Of a stretch of DNA of 41,938 nucleotides, positions 34,503 to 41,938 are shown in pieces. Location of the stretch: positions 1 through 41,938 of the forward strand of contig PNNB01000021.1 in the NCBI GenBank assembly GCA_013823985.1. The letters run 5' to 3'. The position numbers and the translations under genes are program-made. Each line of letters starts with the position of its first letter. The first letter of the stretch is position 1. The notes under the pieces are model-generated. The model did no database searches and was not told the origin of the DNA. It saw only the letters and a program-made list of their open reading frames with translations. Source of the DNA: Sphingopyxis sp. (GTDB lineage: Bacteria; Pseudomonadota; Alphaproteobacteria; Sphingomonadales; Sphingomonadaceae).

Positions 34503-36153
34503 CATCGGTTGAATAGAGGCCGACCACGGTCCCTGTGAACAACAGGATTTCATATTCCGTTGCCAGCAGCCGGGCGTCGGCGTCCGACAACAGCTTCGTC
34601 CAGTCGCCATTGCCGTCGGCGTAGGCAAAGTCGGCCGCGGCACCTTTGATATGCATCTTCAATCGTATTTCGGACGTGCGCAACGGTGGCAGGGCTTTGT
34701 CAAAAAGCACCACATCTGCACCCGCTGTACCTTTCAGGACTTTCGCTGTGATGACGAGTTTCCGGCCCCCAGCACCCGTTTCGATGCCAAAGAAAAACTG
34801 GTGCCCTTCATCGGCAATTGCAGCCAATCCGGCTCGGCTAAATTTGTCGGCAGAGGGGAGTGCGATTGTCGTGCTGATTTCGGCGTTACGGTGCCGAAGA
34901 CGCTGCCCTATAAATTGCGGTCCGGTTCCGCGCAGAACAAGGCTACCCGGTTTATCGGTCAAGCTAAGCCAATCCGATGCGGGCGTCTTTCGGGAAAGCC
35001 ATTGGGGCCCCAAAGCGGTGGAGTTAAAATCTTCGACCCATTTTGAATAATCGGTCTTTCGAGGAGAGCGCGGTAAGTCCGGTCGCCGCACCCGCAAAGG
35101 TACCGCCTTTCCTTGGGGCAGGATTTCCGGCCAGCCATCTTTCCAGTTCACCGGCAGCAAAAATGTTTCGCGTCCCAAATTGGTAAGATTGCGTTCGTAG
35201 GGCCGTGTAGCCAGAAAAACCGCCCACCATTTGTCACCCGGAAGATTGACGAAATCGGCATGGCCGGTTGCGTAAACAGGCAGCGGCCGTGCCGGATCAA
35301 GATCACGCTGTGTCAGGATCGGGTTGTTGGGGCCGGGTGTATAGGGACCGGTAACTTTTTTGCTGCGGTATATGGTTTGGCGGTGATCGTCCGACGTGCC
35401 CCCTTCGGCTGCCGTCAGATAATACCATCCATTCTTTTTGAAAATATGTGGTCCCTCGCTCCATATCGGCTTTTCTTCCGGCTTTACGCCGCGATCAACC
35501 AGCACCGTGCGCGGTCCGATTACCTTGGCCTGCACAGTATCATATTCCTGCAGCCAAAGTGCGCGGTGCCCGTCATATTGCGCAGGCCCCTGAGGTTCGT
35601 CGTTATTGGTGATCCAGACCCGGCCGTCTGAATCAAAGAATAGATCAGGGTCTATTCCTGTGACGGTGTCCAACCAGATCGGTTTGCCCCAAGGGCCTCT
35701 TGGGTTTTTCGCCGTGATGATGAAGTTTCCACCACATTCTATGCACGTCGTAATGATGTAGAACAGGCCCTTATGGTGCCGGATCGTCGGCGCAAAAATG
35801 CCGCGGTTAATGCCGACAGCGGGCAGGTTGAATACGGCGCTATCCGGGATAGCGTTCCCGATCTGCGTCCAGTTTACGAGATCTCGGCTGTGGTAGATAG
35901 GCAGGCCAGGGATCCAGCCGAAGGACGAGTTCACAACATAATAGTCCTTGCCCACACGCACGATGCTGGGGTCAGGCTGAAACCCGGGAAGTATCGGATT
36001 ACGATATTCGTTGTCCGTTATCGGAAGCGCATCTTCATCGGGATTGCTGCCATGATATTCCATCGACAGGAACTCGGCCGAGGTTCCGGGCGCTGCCAAC
36101 GCAGGGGGAGCAATCAAAAACGCAAGGGCAAAAGGCAGAAATGTGCGAAGCAT
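34459..36153 (-). CDS. GH43 beta-xylosidase/alpha-L-arabinofuranosidase
   Basis: A secreted 564-residue GH43 enzyme with a Sec signal (to about residue 20, ALA). The five-bladed propeller carries base Asp61 in FQPDPSIVR, Asp168 in GIDPDLFF and acid Glu233 in WSEGPHIF. A C-terminal beta-sandwich (about 370-550) resembles the accessory domain of the long GH43 xylosidases. It likely removes xylose or arabinose side units from xylo-oligosaccharides; exact specificity cannot be read. GGAG precedes the ATG. It is the last gene of the GH5/CBM-like/epimerase/GH43 run, 20 bases after the epimerase, and its 3' end overlaps the regulator gene on the other strand by 44 bases. Confidence 0.94.
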   Translation of the reverse strand: MLRTFLPFALAFLIAPPALAAPGTSAEFLSMEYHGSNPDEDALPITDNEYRNPILPGFQPDPSIVRVGKDYYVVNSSFGWIPGLPIYHSRDLVNWTQIGNAIPDSAVFNLPAVGINRGIFAPTIRHHKGLFYIITTCIECGGNFIITAKNPRGPWGKPIWLDTVTGIDPDLFFDSDGRVWITNNDEPQGPAQYDGHRALWLQEYDTVQAKVIGPRTVLVDRGVKPEEKPIWSEGPHIFKKNGWYYLTAAEGGTSDDHRQTIYRSKKVTGPYTPGPNNPILTQRDLDPARPLPVYATGHADFVNLPGDKWWAVFLATRPYERNLTNLGRETFLLPVNWKDGWPEILPQGKAVPLRVRRPDLPRSPRKTDYSKWVEDFNSTALGPQWLSRKTPASDWLSLTDKPGSLVLRGTGPQFIGQRLRHRNAEISTTIALPSADKFSRAGLAAIADEGHQFFFGIETGAGGRKLVITAKVLKGTAGADVVLFDKALPPLRTSEIRLKMHIKGAAADFAYADGNGDWTKLLSDADARLLATEYEILLFTGTVVGLYSTDVMNPAEHPIPAAQK

Positions 36154-36173
36154 GGGCTCTCCGGTCTCGGTTG

Positions 36174-37061
36174 TCAGAGGGACTGTGCCGGCACTGCCGA
36201 CAGGGTTATGTTCGACCTATAGCTTCCACCGGGTGGTACGGTCGGCATCGCCGGTTCGTCCGTCGGACGGTTAAGTGCGTTGTTGATATGGGGAACAGGC
36301 TCAAAGCAAAATGCTTCCCCGTGCTGCGGAATGTACAACACGGCCGCAGGCATCGTCGATTCTATACTCAGACCCAAAGGCCTATCTGGCCATAGAATTT
36401 TGGCAACGCCATCCCAGTCGGCAAAGCAATGATCTATGTTTTTGCCGGCGACAGGTTCCCCTTCCCGGAAATCATAGATGCCCTCCGGCGTCAGCATATC
36501 GGTCGGCAATGCCATGTGATCATTCATGAGCACGCGCTTGGCCTCGAATTGCAGAAACGCACCATCCTGATCAAAATAGGGGTGATGGCCAAAAGCGAGC
36601 GGTGCATTTTCTTCGGATAAGTTAAATGCCTCGAGCGTGATGTCGAGCCTATCGCCATCCAATCGCAGATGTTGGGTTGCGGAAAAGGACCAGGGCCAAC
36701 GGCTGTCTCTTGTGTGGTGGTACCGTAGCACTATTTCGGCGTCGCTTATCCTTTCCGCATCCCAACAGGATGTCCAGCCGACGCCGTGGATAGCATGGGG
36801 CTCCGGACTGAAATTAGGGTCGAGCCCGATTTCTTCGCCCAGCCAGTGAAAGCTGGCAAAGCCGATCCGATTGGAAAAAGGGACCAGCGGGAAGGACGAA
36901 AAACGCAGCGGATCGCGTGACTCGAGCGCGGCTGCATCCGTCTGACGCAGCATATTCTGGCCGTCGACGGTCCATGCGACGATAGCACCACCGACTTCCG
37001 GGCACAGGGTGCACACAGAAGCGCCATGGTTCAGAGACAGAGTTTCCGGGCTGCTATTCAT
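36174..37061 (-). CDS. Aldose 1-epimerase
   Basis: Mutarotase of 295 residues interconverting alpha and beta anomers of free sugars such as xylose, supplying the right anomer to isomerase or transporter. Catalytic residues are visible: His92 in AIHGVGW, the His pair 159/160 in FGHHPYF, and the base Glu254 in FCFEPVPH. No signal peptide, so cytoplasmic. The start at 37061 overlaps the end of the repeat-protein gene by 8 bases; no clear ribosome binding site is seen, so it is probably translated by coupling. Part of the minus-strand operon beginning with GH5. Confidence 0.92.
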   Translation of the reverse strand: MNSSPETLSLNHGASVCTLCPEVGGAIVAWTVDGQNMLRQTDAAALESRDPLRFSSFPLVPFSNRIGFASFHWLGEEIGLDPNFSPEPHAIHGVGWTSCWDAERISDAEIVLRYHHTRDSRWPWSFSATQHLRLDGDRLDITLEAFNLSEENAPLAFGHHPYFDQDGAFLQFEAKRVLMNDHMALPTDMLTPEGIYDFREGEPVAGKNIDHCFADWDGVAKILWPDRPLGLSIESTMPAAVLYIPQHGEAFCFEPVPHINNALNRPTDEPAMPTVPPGGSYRSNITLSAVPAQSL

Positions 37062-38193
37062 TGGTAACTGCGATGGGTCCTGATGTGTTGAGCACATAAA
37101 CCTGACCGACTTCAATCGCCTGCGCTGCGGCACCAAAATGTAACGCCACGGCGCCTTTTCCTGCGGCAATGGTGGTGGATGCCTGTGTCTTCAATTGCAG
37201 CAGTTTCCAGTTCGGGCCCAAAGTCAGGACATTATCGCCAAAACCGCTATAGGGTGCCTCATTCAATTGGACACGAATTCCCAGCTTGCTGGTTCCATCG
37301 CCGGTGGCTCCCGGCGCAGTCCGCGCCAATACGCCAATCAGAAGGATGTCGTCCTCCTTGATTTCCTCCAATATGGGAATGGCGGCTCCGATATCATAAG
37401 GCTGCGCCGCTGGTGCCGCCGTGGTAACCCGCAATGCGGTTCCACCTGTGCCCGGGATATTGGGCGACGCTATGGTCATATGGGTCGCGCCAGTGCCATA
37501 TACCGGCCAGTCCTTATTGGACGGATTATTGATCAACCGTCCCTTGCCCTGCAGTTGCGGCAGCAGATCCGTTGTCGCGGATTGTACTGTCTTGGTGGAC
37601 TTCGCGGTCAGGGATGTGGCGCCAGCCACGACGATTGTCTGGCCGATTTCCAGCACCTGTTTGGCGCCCGCCAGTTGGAAGCCGACGACAGCCTGTCCTC
37701 TGGAAATAGCGTTGGTTGCTTTTGCCGAGACTTCGTAAAGCTTCCATTCCTTGTCGATGACAAGCGTCGTGTCTCCGAACCCGGAATAAGGCGCGACATT
37801 CTGCTGAACCCGAACGCCGATGCGCCCTTTCCCATCGGAGGTGTCCGCCGAAACCGTGCGTGCATAAAAGGCGACAACGATATCGGTTCCGGCCTTGATG
37901 GACGTGGTAATCGGGGCATTTGCCCCTATTTCGAACAAGGTAGCACCGGCCTTTGGCACGGCGATTTGCAATGCTGCCTTGCCGCCGGGAATATCTTCGC
38001 CTTTGACCGGTTTGCTGGTCTGGCCTGTCCCGAAAATCTGCCAATCGAGCCGTGTCGGGTCGTTAATGAGACTGCCGGGCAATGCATCGTCGAGCGCCTG
38101 CAATTCTGCCGTCGGTTGGTCGTCCAGCGCAAGGGCAGGGATATGGCAGGACGCCGCAAACATCGCCAGTGCAAGAAAACGCATCTTCGTCAT
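37054..38193 (-). CDS. Secreted tandem-repeat protein, putative two-module carbohydrate-binding protein
   Basis: A 379-residue secreted protein with a signal peptide (ALA at about 21-23) and two homologous all-beta modules at about residues 42-189 and 219-368. They share the order LIN(D/N)P..DW, IPG..(A/T)AL, (R/K)(I/L)G(V/I)RVQ, APYSGFGD, a Trp-Lys-Leu strand and E(I/V)GQ. This looks like a pair of jelly-roll (CBM4/9/22-like) modules without any catalytic domain; no exact family is recognised. Lying between GH5 and aldose epimerase, 6 bases behind GH5, it may bind polysaccharide at the surface or in the periplasm and feed the enzymes or receptor. An alternative ATG is at 38184. Confidence 0.85.
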   Translation of the reverse strand: MTKMRFLALAMFAASCHIPALALDDQPTAELQALDDALPGSLINDPTRLDWQIFGTGQTSKPVKGEDIPGGKAALQIAVPKAGATLFEIGANAPITTSIKAGTDIVVAFYARTVSADTSDGKGRIGVRVQQNVAPYSGFGDTTLVIDKEWKLYEVSAKATNAISRGQAVVGFQLAGAKQVLEIGQTIVVAGATSLTAKSTKTVQSATTDLLPQLQGKGRLINNPSNKDWPVYGTGATHMTIASPNIPGTGGTALRVTTAAPAAQPYDIGAAIPILEEIKEDDILLIGVLARTAPGATGDGTSKLGIRVQLNEAPYSGFGDNVLTLGPNWKLLQLKTQASTTIAAGKGAVALHFGAAAQAIEVGQVYVLNTSGPIAVTNE

Positions 38194-38199
38194 CGGCGC

Positions 38200-39195
38200 T
38201 TATTCCTTCAGGCCCATGGCATCGCGCATACCGGGCACCCACGCTTTCTTTTCATGATCCCAAAGCGGGAAGGTATTCGTATAGGCCCAAGCGCACATGC
38301 CAATTCCGATTTCGTCAAACGCGACGCGGACAGCTTTTTGATATTTCACCCGTTCGTCAAGCGATACAGTTGTGTGCGCGCCGAACTCGCCCATGAACGG
38401 CGTCTTGCCGGTGCGCGCAATATAGTCGCGCACTTTCTGGACATCGTCTTTCAGCAGTTTCTGATCCTCTGCCCCGCCATAGGTGCGGCCCAGAGGTGGG
38501 GCTGGGTCGACCCAGCTCGCCCCCTGATGGGTGAAGTTGAACGGATCATAATAGTGAAAGGTCGGGACGATATTGGGATCGTCCGGCAAGTTCAGGGTTT
38601 TAAGCGAGTTGATCCCGCTCCAGAATTCCCCGCCGATGATGACCGGGCGGGTCGGATTGGTCTTGCGGATTTCGACGAGTGCGGGTGTCAGCACTTTGAG
38701 CAAATTGCTGTCGTTGAACTTGTCATGGGGTTCATTTTCGATCTCGAACCACAGATGTGCTTCCGGTGCATCGGCGAACTGGGCTGCGACCTGAGTCCAC
38801 ATGGCGGCAAGCTTCGCGATGTTGGCGTCGCTTGGATCCTTGTGGATTTCCTCGAAATGGTGGCTGTTCAAAATGACGTTGAGACCGGCGGACCGCGCAT
38901 CCGCCACCACCTGCTTGACCCGCTTCATGAACACTGGATCAATGCTATGGGGGGCATCCGCACCCGGGCGGGTCGACCAGCGCACGGGCAGGCGGATTGT
39001 GTTGAACCCGGCCTTTGCGATCCGCGTAAAGTCAGCCGCATCGATCTTCTTGCCGCCCCAAGCACCCTCGGTGGGTGTTTCAAGGCTGTTGCCCATATTG
39101 ACGCATCGGCCGACGGGAAGGCTGTCGGTCTTGGCCATGGCGGGTACGGTCATCGCCGATGCCATCAGGGCCATGAAGTATAGGTGATGTTTCAT
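38200..39195 (-). CDS. GH5 endoglucanase-type glycosidase
   Basis: A secreted 331-residue GH5 enzyme with a Sec signal ending about residue 21 (AMA). The retaining-mechanism residues are the acid/base Glu155 in FEIENEPHD and nucleophile Glu270 in FMGEFGAH; supporting residues are His112-His113 in NSHHF and HYYDPFNFTHQG. The TIM barrel is complete with no extra domain. GH5 covers endoglucanase, mannanase and related activities, so the target may be cellulose, mixed glucan or glucomannan accompanying xylan. First gene of the run to GH43, divergent from the second GH3 across operator copy 7. GGAGAGG lies 11 bases before the ATG, slightly far. Confidence 0.93.
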   Translation of the reverse strand: MKHHLYFMALMASAMTVPAMAKTDSLPVGRCVNMGNSLETPTEGAWGGKKIDAADFTRIAKAGFNTIRLPVRWSTRPGADAPHSIDPVFMKRVKQVVADARSAGLNVILNSHHFEEIHKDPSDANIAKLAAMWTQVAAQFADAPEAHLWFEIENEPHDKFNDSNLLKVLTPALVEIRKTNPTRPVIIGGEFWSGINSLKTLNLPDDPNIVPTFHYYDPFNFTHQGASWVDPAPPLGRTYGGAEDQKLLKDDVQKVRDYIARTGKTPFMGEFGAHTTVSLDERVKYQKAVRVAFDEIGIGMCAWAYTNTFPLWDHEKKAWVPGMRDAMGLKE

Positions 39196-39266
39196 GCTGC
39201 TTAGGTCCTCTCCACGTCATTGCAGTCGTCAACTTTACGCAAGGGTCTTGACGCCCTTCTTGATTG

Positions 39267-39280
39267 TGATAGCGCTACCA
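39267..39280. promoter_or_regulatory. LacI-type operator, copy 7 (GH5 / GH3 gap)
   Basis: TGATAGCGCTACCA, one base from consensus. It lies 20 bases before the GH3 start and 71 bases before the divergent GH5 operon, so it can serve both. Confidence 0.82.
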
Positions 39281-39300
39281 CAATAAGCAGGAGAGGTTCA

Positions 39301-41799
39301 ATGCGTAAAATTCTGGCGACAGCATTGCTGTGTACAGCGGCTTTTTCGACCGCAATTATGGCGGAAAGTGAACGTTCACGTAGCAGTGTGGCAAATCCCG
39401 CGCTGTGGCCAAAGGTCCAGAATCCAGTTGCTGAAGACCCTGCGATTGAGGCGCGAATCAAAGATCTTCTGAGTCGCATGTCGCTTGAACAAAAGGTCGG
39501 CCAGATCATTCAGGGCGATTTGGCGAGCACCACCCCGGAAGACATGTACAAATATCATCTCGGTTCCGTCTTCAATGGCGGCAACAGTGCGCCGGGTGGC
39601 AAGCAATGGGCACCTGCGCCTGAATGGCTCGCCGATGCCGACCGCTTTTACGATGCCTCGATGCGCCCGCACGGCAACCTGCCGATCATTCCCATGACAT
39701 GGGGAAGTGACGCGGTGCACGGGCATAATAATGTGACCGGCGCGACCCTGTTCCCCCATAATATCGGCCTTGGCGCGATGCGTAATCCGGAACTGATGCG
39801 CAAAATCGGCGCAGTTACGGCGATCGAAATGCGCGTTACCGGTCTCGACTGGACCTTCGCGCCGACCTTGGCGGTTGTCCGCGATGACCGTTGGGGCCGG
39901 ACCTATGAAAGCTATTCCGAAAATCCCGAAGTGGTCGCAAGCTATGCCGGACCTTTGGTTGAAGGTTTGCAGGGCAAAGTGGGCACGAAGGAATGGCTGA
40001 AGGGTGCCCATATCGTGGCCACCGCCAAGCATTTCGTCGGCGATGGCGGCACCGATGGCGGGAAGGATCAGGGCGACAACATCAGCAGCGAAGAGGAACT
40101 GCGCGATATACAGGCGGCTGGATATCGCCCTGCAATCGAGGCGGGCGTGCAGTCGGTGATGGCCAGTTACAACAGCTGGCATGGCGAAAAAATGCACGGC
40201 AACAAATCACTGCTTACCGACATATTGCGGGGGCGGCTCAGCTTTGGCGGTTTCACCGTCGGCGACTGGAATGGCCATGGCCAGGTTGCAGGATGCAAAA
40301 CGACAAGTTGCCCCGCTGCGTTCAACGCAGGCCTCGATCTTTTTATGGCGCCCGATAGCTGGAAGGATTTGTGGATCAACACAGTTGCGCAGGTCAAGGA
40401 CGGAACGATTTCCAAGGCGCGGCTTGACGAGGCCGTCGCCCGCATATTGCGGGTCAAACTGCGCGCCGGATTGTTCGAGGCAGGACGCCCATCGTCACGA
40501 CCCTTTGGTGGCGAATTTGATAAAATCGGCTCGCCCGAACACCGGGCCGTTGCCCGTCAGGCTGTCCGGGAATCGCTGGTGCTGTTGAAGAATGAAAATG
40601 CAGCATTGCCGTTGAAGTCCAGCCAGAAGATTCTGGTCACAGGCGACGGTGCCAACAGCTATATGAAGCAATCCGGCGGATGGACATTGTCCTGGCAGGG
40701 AACCGGGTTACCCGACTCCGAATTTCCCGGCGCTACGACCATCGGGAAAGGTCTGCTCGATGCCGGCGGCCAGAACGCAGTGCTCAGCAAGGACGGAACC
40801 TATAACGCAAAGCCGGATGTGGCCGTGGTCGTTTTTGGTGAAGATCCCTATGCCGAGTTTCAGGGTGACATCCCCGATCTGATTTTCCGCGACAAGTCGG
40901 ACAATCTGGAACTTTTGCGCAAATATAAGGCCGACGGCATCAAGACCGTGGCCATATTCTTGTCCGGTCGTCCGCTTTGGGTGAACCACCATCTCAACGC
41001 TTCGGATGCATTTGTCGCGGCCTGGTTGCCGGGCTCTGAAGGTGGCGGTGTCGCTGATGTGTTGTTCGGAAAGAACGACTTCAAAGGCACGCTGCCCTTC
41101 AGCTGGCCAAGACGCGCGACGCAATATGTGCTGAATGTTGGCGACAAGGATTATGATCCCTTGTTCGCGTACGGCTACGGATTGAGTTATGCGAAGCCCG
41201 GAAAAGTGGGGCAACTGGGCGAGGTCAGTGGTCTCGCCGCAGGCGCCGAATTGCCGGTGGGAACATGGTTTGAACGTGGCAAGACGGCGCTGTCGTTCGA
41301 CTTTTACCGCGCCGGTGGGAATGACCTGGAAAAGCTGCACAACGGAATTGGCACCAACGGCGACTTTGTGCGCAGCTTTGCCGTGGATCGCAACCGCCAA
41401 GAGGATTCGCGGCGGCTTTTGTGGACGGGTGCCGGTGAAGCGACGGTCGCACTGGCCGCAACGCAACCACTCGATCTCAGCCGTGAGACCAATGGCGCGG
41501 TTGCAATCGAGATCGACTATCGCGTCGATGCAATTGGCGATGGTCCCGTCAAGATTGCAGGATATAATGTGGGCTTGAAACCAGCCGGCAATGGTCTGGA
41601 TGTCGCGACCCGCCTGAAGTCGGAACAAGGAAAGGGGTGGCAGACAATGACAATCGCGCTGAGTTGTTTTGCCAAAGCAGGTCTTGATATGTCCAAAACG
41701 CAGGTGCCGTTGAGCATCCGGACGTCGGCAAAACTCGATCTCTCCATCTCGCGCATAGCGCTTGGAACATCAACAAACGGAACGGTACCCTGCCCATGA
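39301..41799 (+). CDS. GH3 exo-beta-glucosidase-type enzyme with C-terminal accessory domain
   Basis: A secreted 832-residue GH3 enzyme of a different subgroup from the one at 30.9 kb. The signal peptide ends about residue 21. Domain 1 carries [11 protein letters not shown], Lys243-His244 in [11 protein letters not shown] and nucleophile Asp322 in [12 protein letters not shown]; these resemble plant ExoI/bacterial exo-glucanase GH3s that act on beta-1,3/1,4-glucans. The beta-sandwich has [10 protein letters not shown] and ends [11 protein letters not shown] further C-terminal beta domain of about 160 residues (SFDFYRAGG... onward) is typical of this subgroup. AGGAGAGG precedes the ATG. Its stop overlaps the transaldolase start as ATGA. 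Confidence 0.94.
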   Translation: MRKILATALLCTAAFSTAIMAESERSRSSVANPALWPKVQNPVAEDPAIEARIKDLLSRMSLEQKVGQIIQGDLASTTPEDMYKYHLGSVFNGGNSAPGGKQWAPAPEWLADADRFYDASMRPHGNLPIIPMTWGSDAVHGHNNVTGATLFPHNIGLGAMRNPELMRKIGAVTAIEMRVTGLDWTFAPTLAVVRDDRWGRTYESYSENPEVVASYAGPLVEGLQGKVGTKEWLKGAHIVATAKHFVGDGGTDGGKDQGDNISSEEELRDIQAAGYRPAIEAGVQSVMASYNSWHGEKMHGNKSLLTDILRGRLSFGGFTVGDWNGHGQVAGCKTTSCPAAFNAGLDLFMAPDSWKDLWINTVAQVKDGTISKARLDEAVARILRVKLRAGLFEAGRPSSRPFGGEFDKIGSPEHRAVARQAVRESLVLLKNENAALPLKSSQKILVTGDGANSYMKQSGGWTLSWQGTGLPDSEFPGATTIGKGLLDAGGQNAVLSKDGTYNAKPDVAVVVFGEDPYAEFQGDIPDLIFRDKSDNLELLRKYKADGIKTVAIFLSGRPLWVNHHLNASDAFVAAWLPGSEGGGVADVLFGKNDFKGTLPFSWPRRATQYVLNVGDKDYDPLFAYGYGLSYAKPGKVGQLGEVSGLAAGAELPVGTWFERGKTALSFDFYRAGGNDLEKLHNGIGTNGDFVRSFAVDRNRQEDSRRLLWTGAGEATVALAATQPLDLSRETNGAVAIEIDYRVDAIGDGPVKIAGYNVGLKPAGNGLDVATRLKSEQGKGWQTMTIALSCFAKAGLDMSKTQVPLSIRTSAKLDLSISRIALGTSTNGTVPCP

Positions 41800-41938
41800 A
41801 ATTTTTTGCCGACACAGCCGAAATTGACGACATCAAGGAACTGGCGGCGACAGGTTTGCTGGATGGTGTGACGACCAATCCATCGTTGATTGCCAAGTCG
41901 GGCCGCGACTTTATCGAGGTGACGCGGGAGATCTGCTG
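41796..41938 (+). CDS. tal: Transaldolase (5' part, truncated by window end)
   Basis: The first 47 residues of a small transaldolase/fructose-6-phosphate aldolase-type protein: [16 protein letters not shown] with Asp6, then [13 protein letters not shown], the family hallmark. It moves three-carbon units between pentose-phosphate intermediates and so consumes xylulose 5-phosphate made by xylBA. It overlaps the GH3 stop as ATGA, so its synthesis is coupled to the polysaccharide enzyme. The catalytic Lys lies beyond the window. Whether it is a true transaldolase or an F6P aldolase cannot be decided from this part. Confidence 0.9.
   Translation, partial: MKFFADTAEIDDIKELAATGLLDGVTTNPSLIAKSGRDFIEVTREIC

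Noticed and set aside
37195..39183. Long plus-strand open frame of 662 codons
   Set aside because: It runs antisense across the repeat-protein and GH5 genes, both well supported, and its Cys/Arg/His-rich translation has no recognisable domain; it is a codon-bias shadow.
1..41938. Prophage, transposon or genomic-island borders
   Set aside because: No integrase, transposase, tRNA-associated repeat or obvious shift in base composition was seen while reading.

Overview
The window reads as chromosomal DNA of an alphaproteobacterium, most likely a sphingomonad (Sphingomonadales). The reasons are the density of TonB-dependent receptors, the recurrent GGAGAG ribosome binding sites, the tryptophan-halogenase-like and cupin-like proteins typical of TonB-receptor loci in this group, and the sugar-catabolic style. 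This assignment is inference; there is no rRNA or other taxonomic marker. No tRNA, rRNA, insertion sequence, phage gene, CRISPR array or gene-free stretch above 300 bases was seen.

Region 1 (1-9.4 kb) is a catabolic block for an unidentified, probably hydrophobic or aromatic acid-like substrate. It holds the 3' part of one TonB receptor with its terminator, a short-chain dehydrogenase, a zinc-free medium-chain reductase, a second paralogous TonB receptor, and a minus-strand operon: ABM-type monooxygenase, short-chain dehydrogenase, acyl-CoA dehydrogenase (TTG start), Rieske ferredoxin and an NTF2/SnoaL-like protein. A second NTF2-like gene runs divergently.

Region 2 (9.4-41.9 kb) is a xylan/glucuronoxylan utilisation locus. 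It encodes a sialate O-acetylesterase-type esterase, a GH115 alpha-glucuronidase, xylose isomerase, xylulokinase, an MFS sugar symporter, a 1119-residue TonB receptor, a GH10 xylanase, two GH3 enzymes, a GH43, a GH5, aldose 1-epimerase, a tandem-repeat putative carbohydrate-binding protein, a LacI-family regulator and the start of transaldolase. Together these cover outer-membrane uptake of oligosaccharides, debranching and cleavage, import of xylose, and its entry into the pentose phosphate pathway through xylulose 5-phosphate.

Seven copies of a 14-bp palindrome (consensus TGGTAGCGCTACCA) occupy all five divergent intergenic regions of region 2, and none was seen in region 1. They most likely form one LacI-type regulon controlled by the regulator encoded at 33.4 kb.

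The most unusual part sits inside that regulon: four tandem, translationally chained flavin-dependent-halogenase-like genes diverging from the large TonB receptor, one of them lacking the catalytic Lys and Glu. They are joined by an FIH-like JmjC/cupin oxygenase and a small protein with an HxD...H...R iron/2-oxoglutarate-type pattern. No flavin reductase, SapC, NRPS or PKS is present. This looks like an uncharacterised modification system tied to polysaccharide uptake rather than a natural-product cluster.
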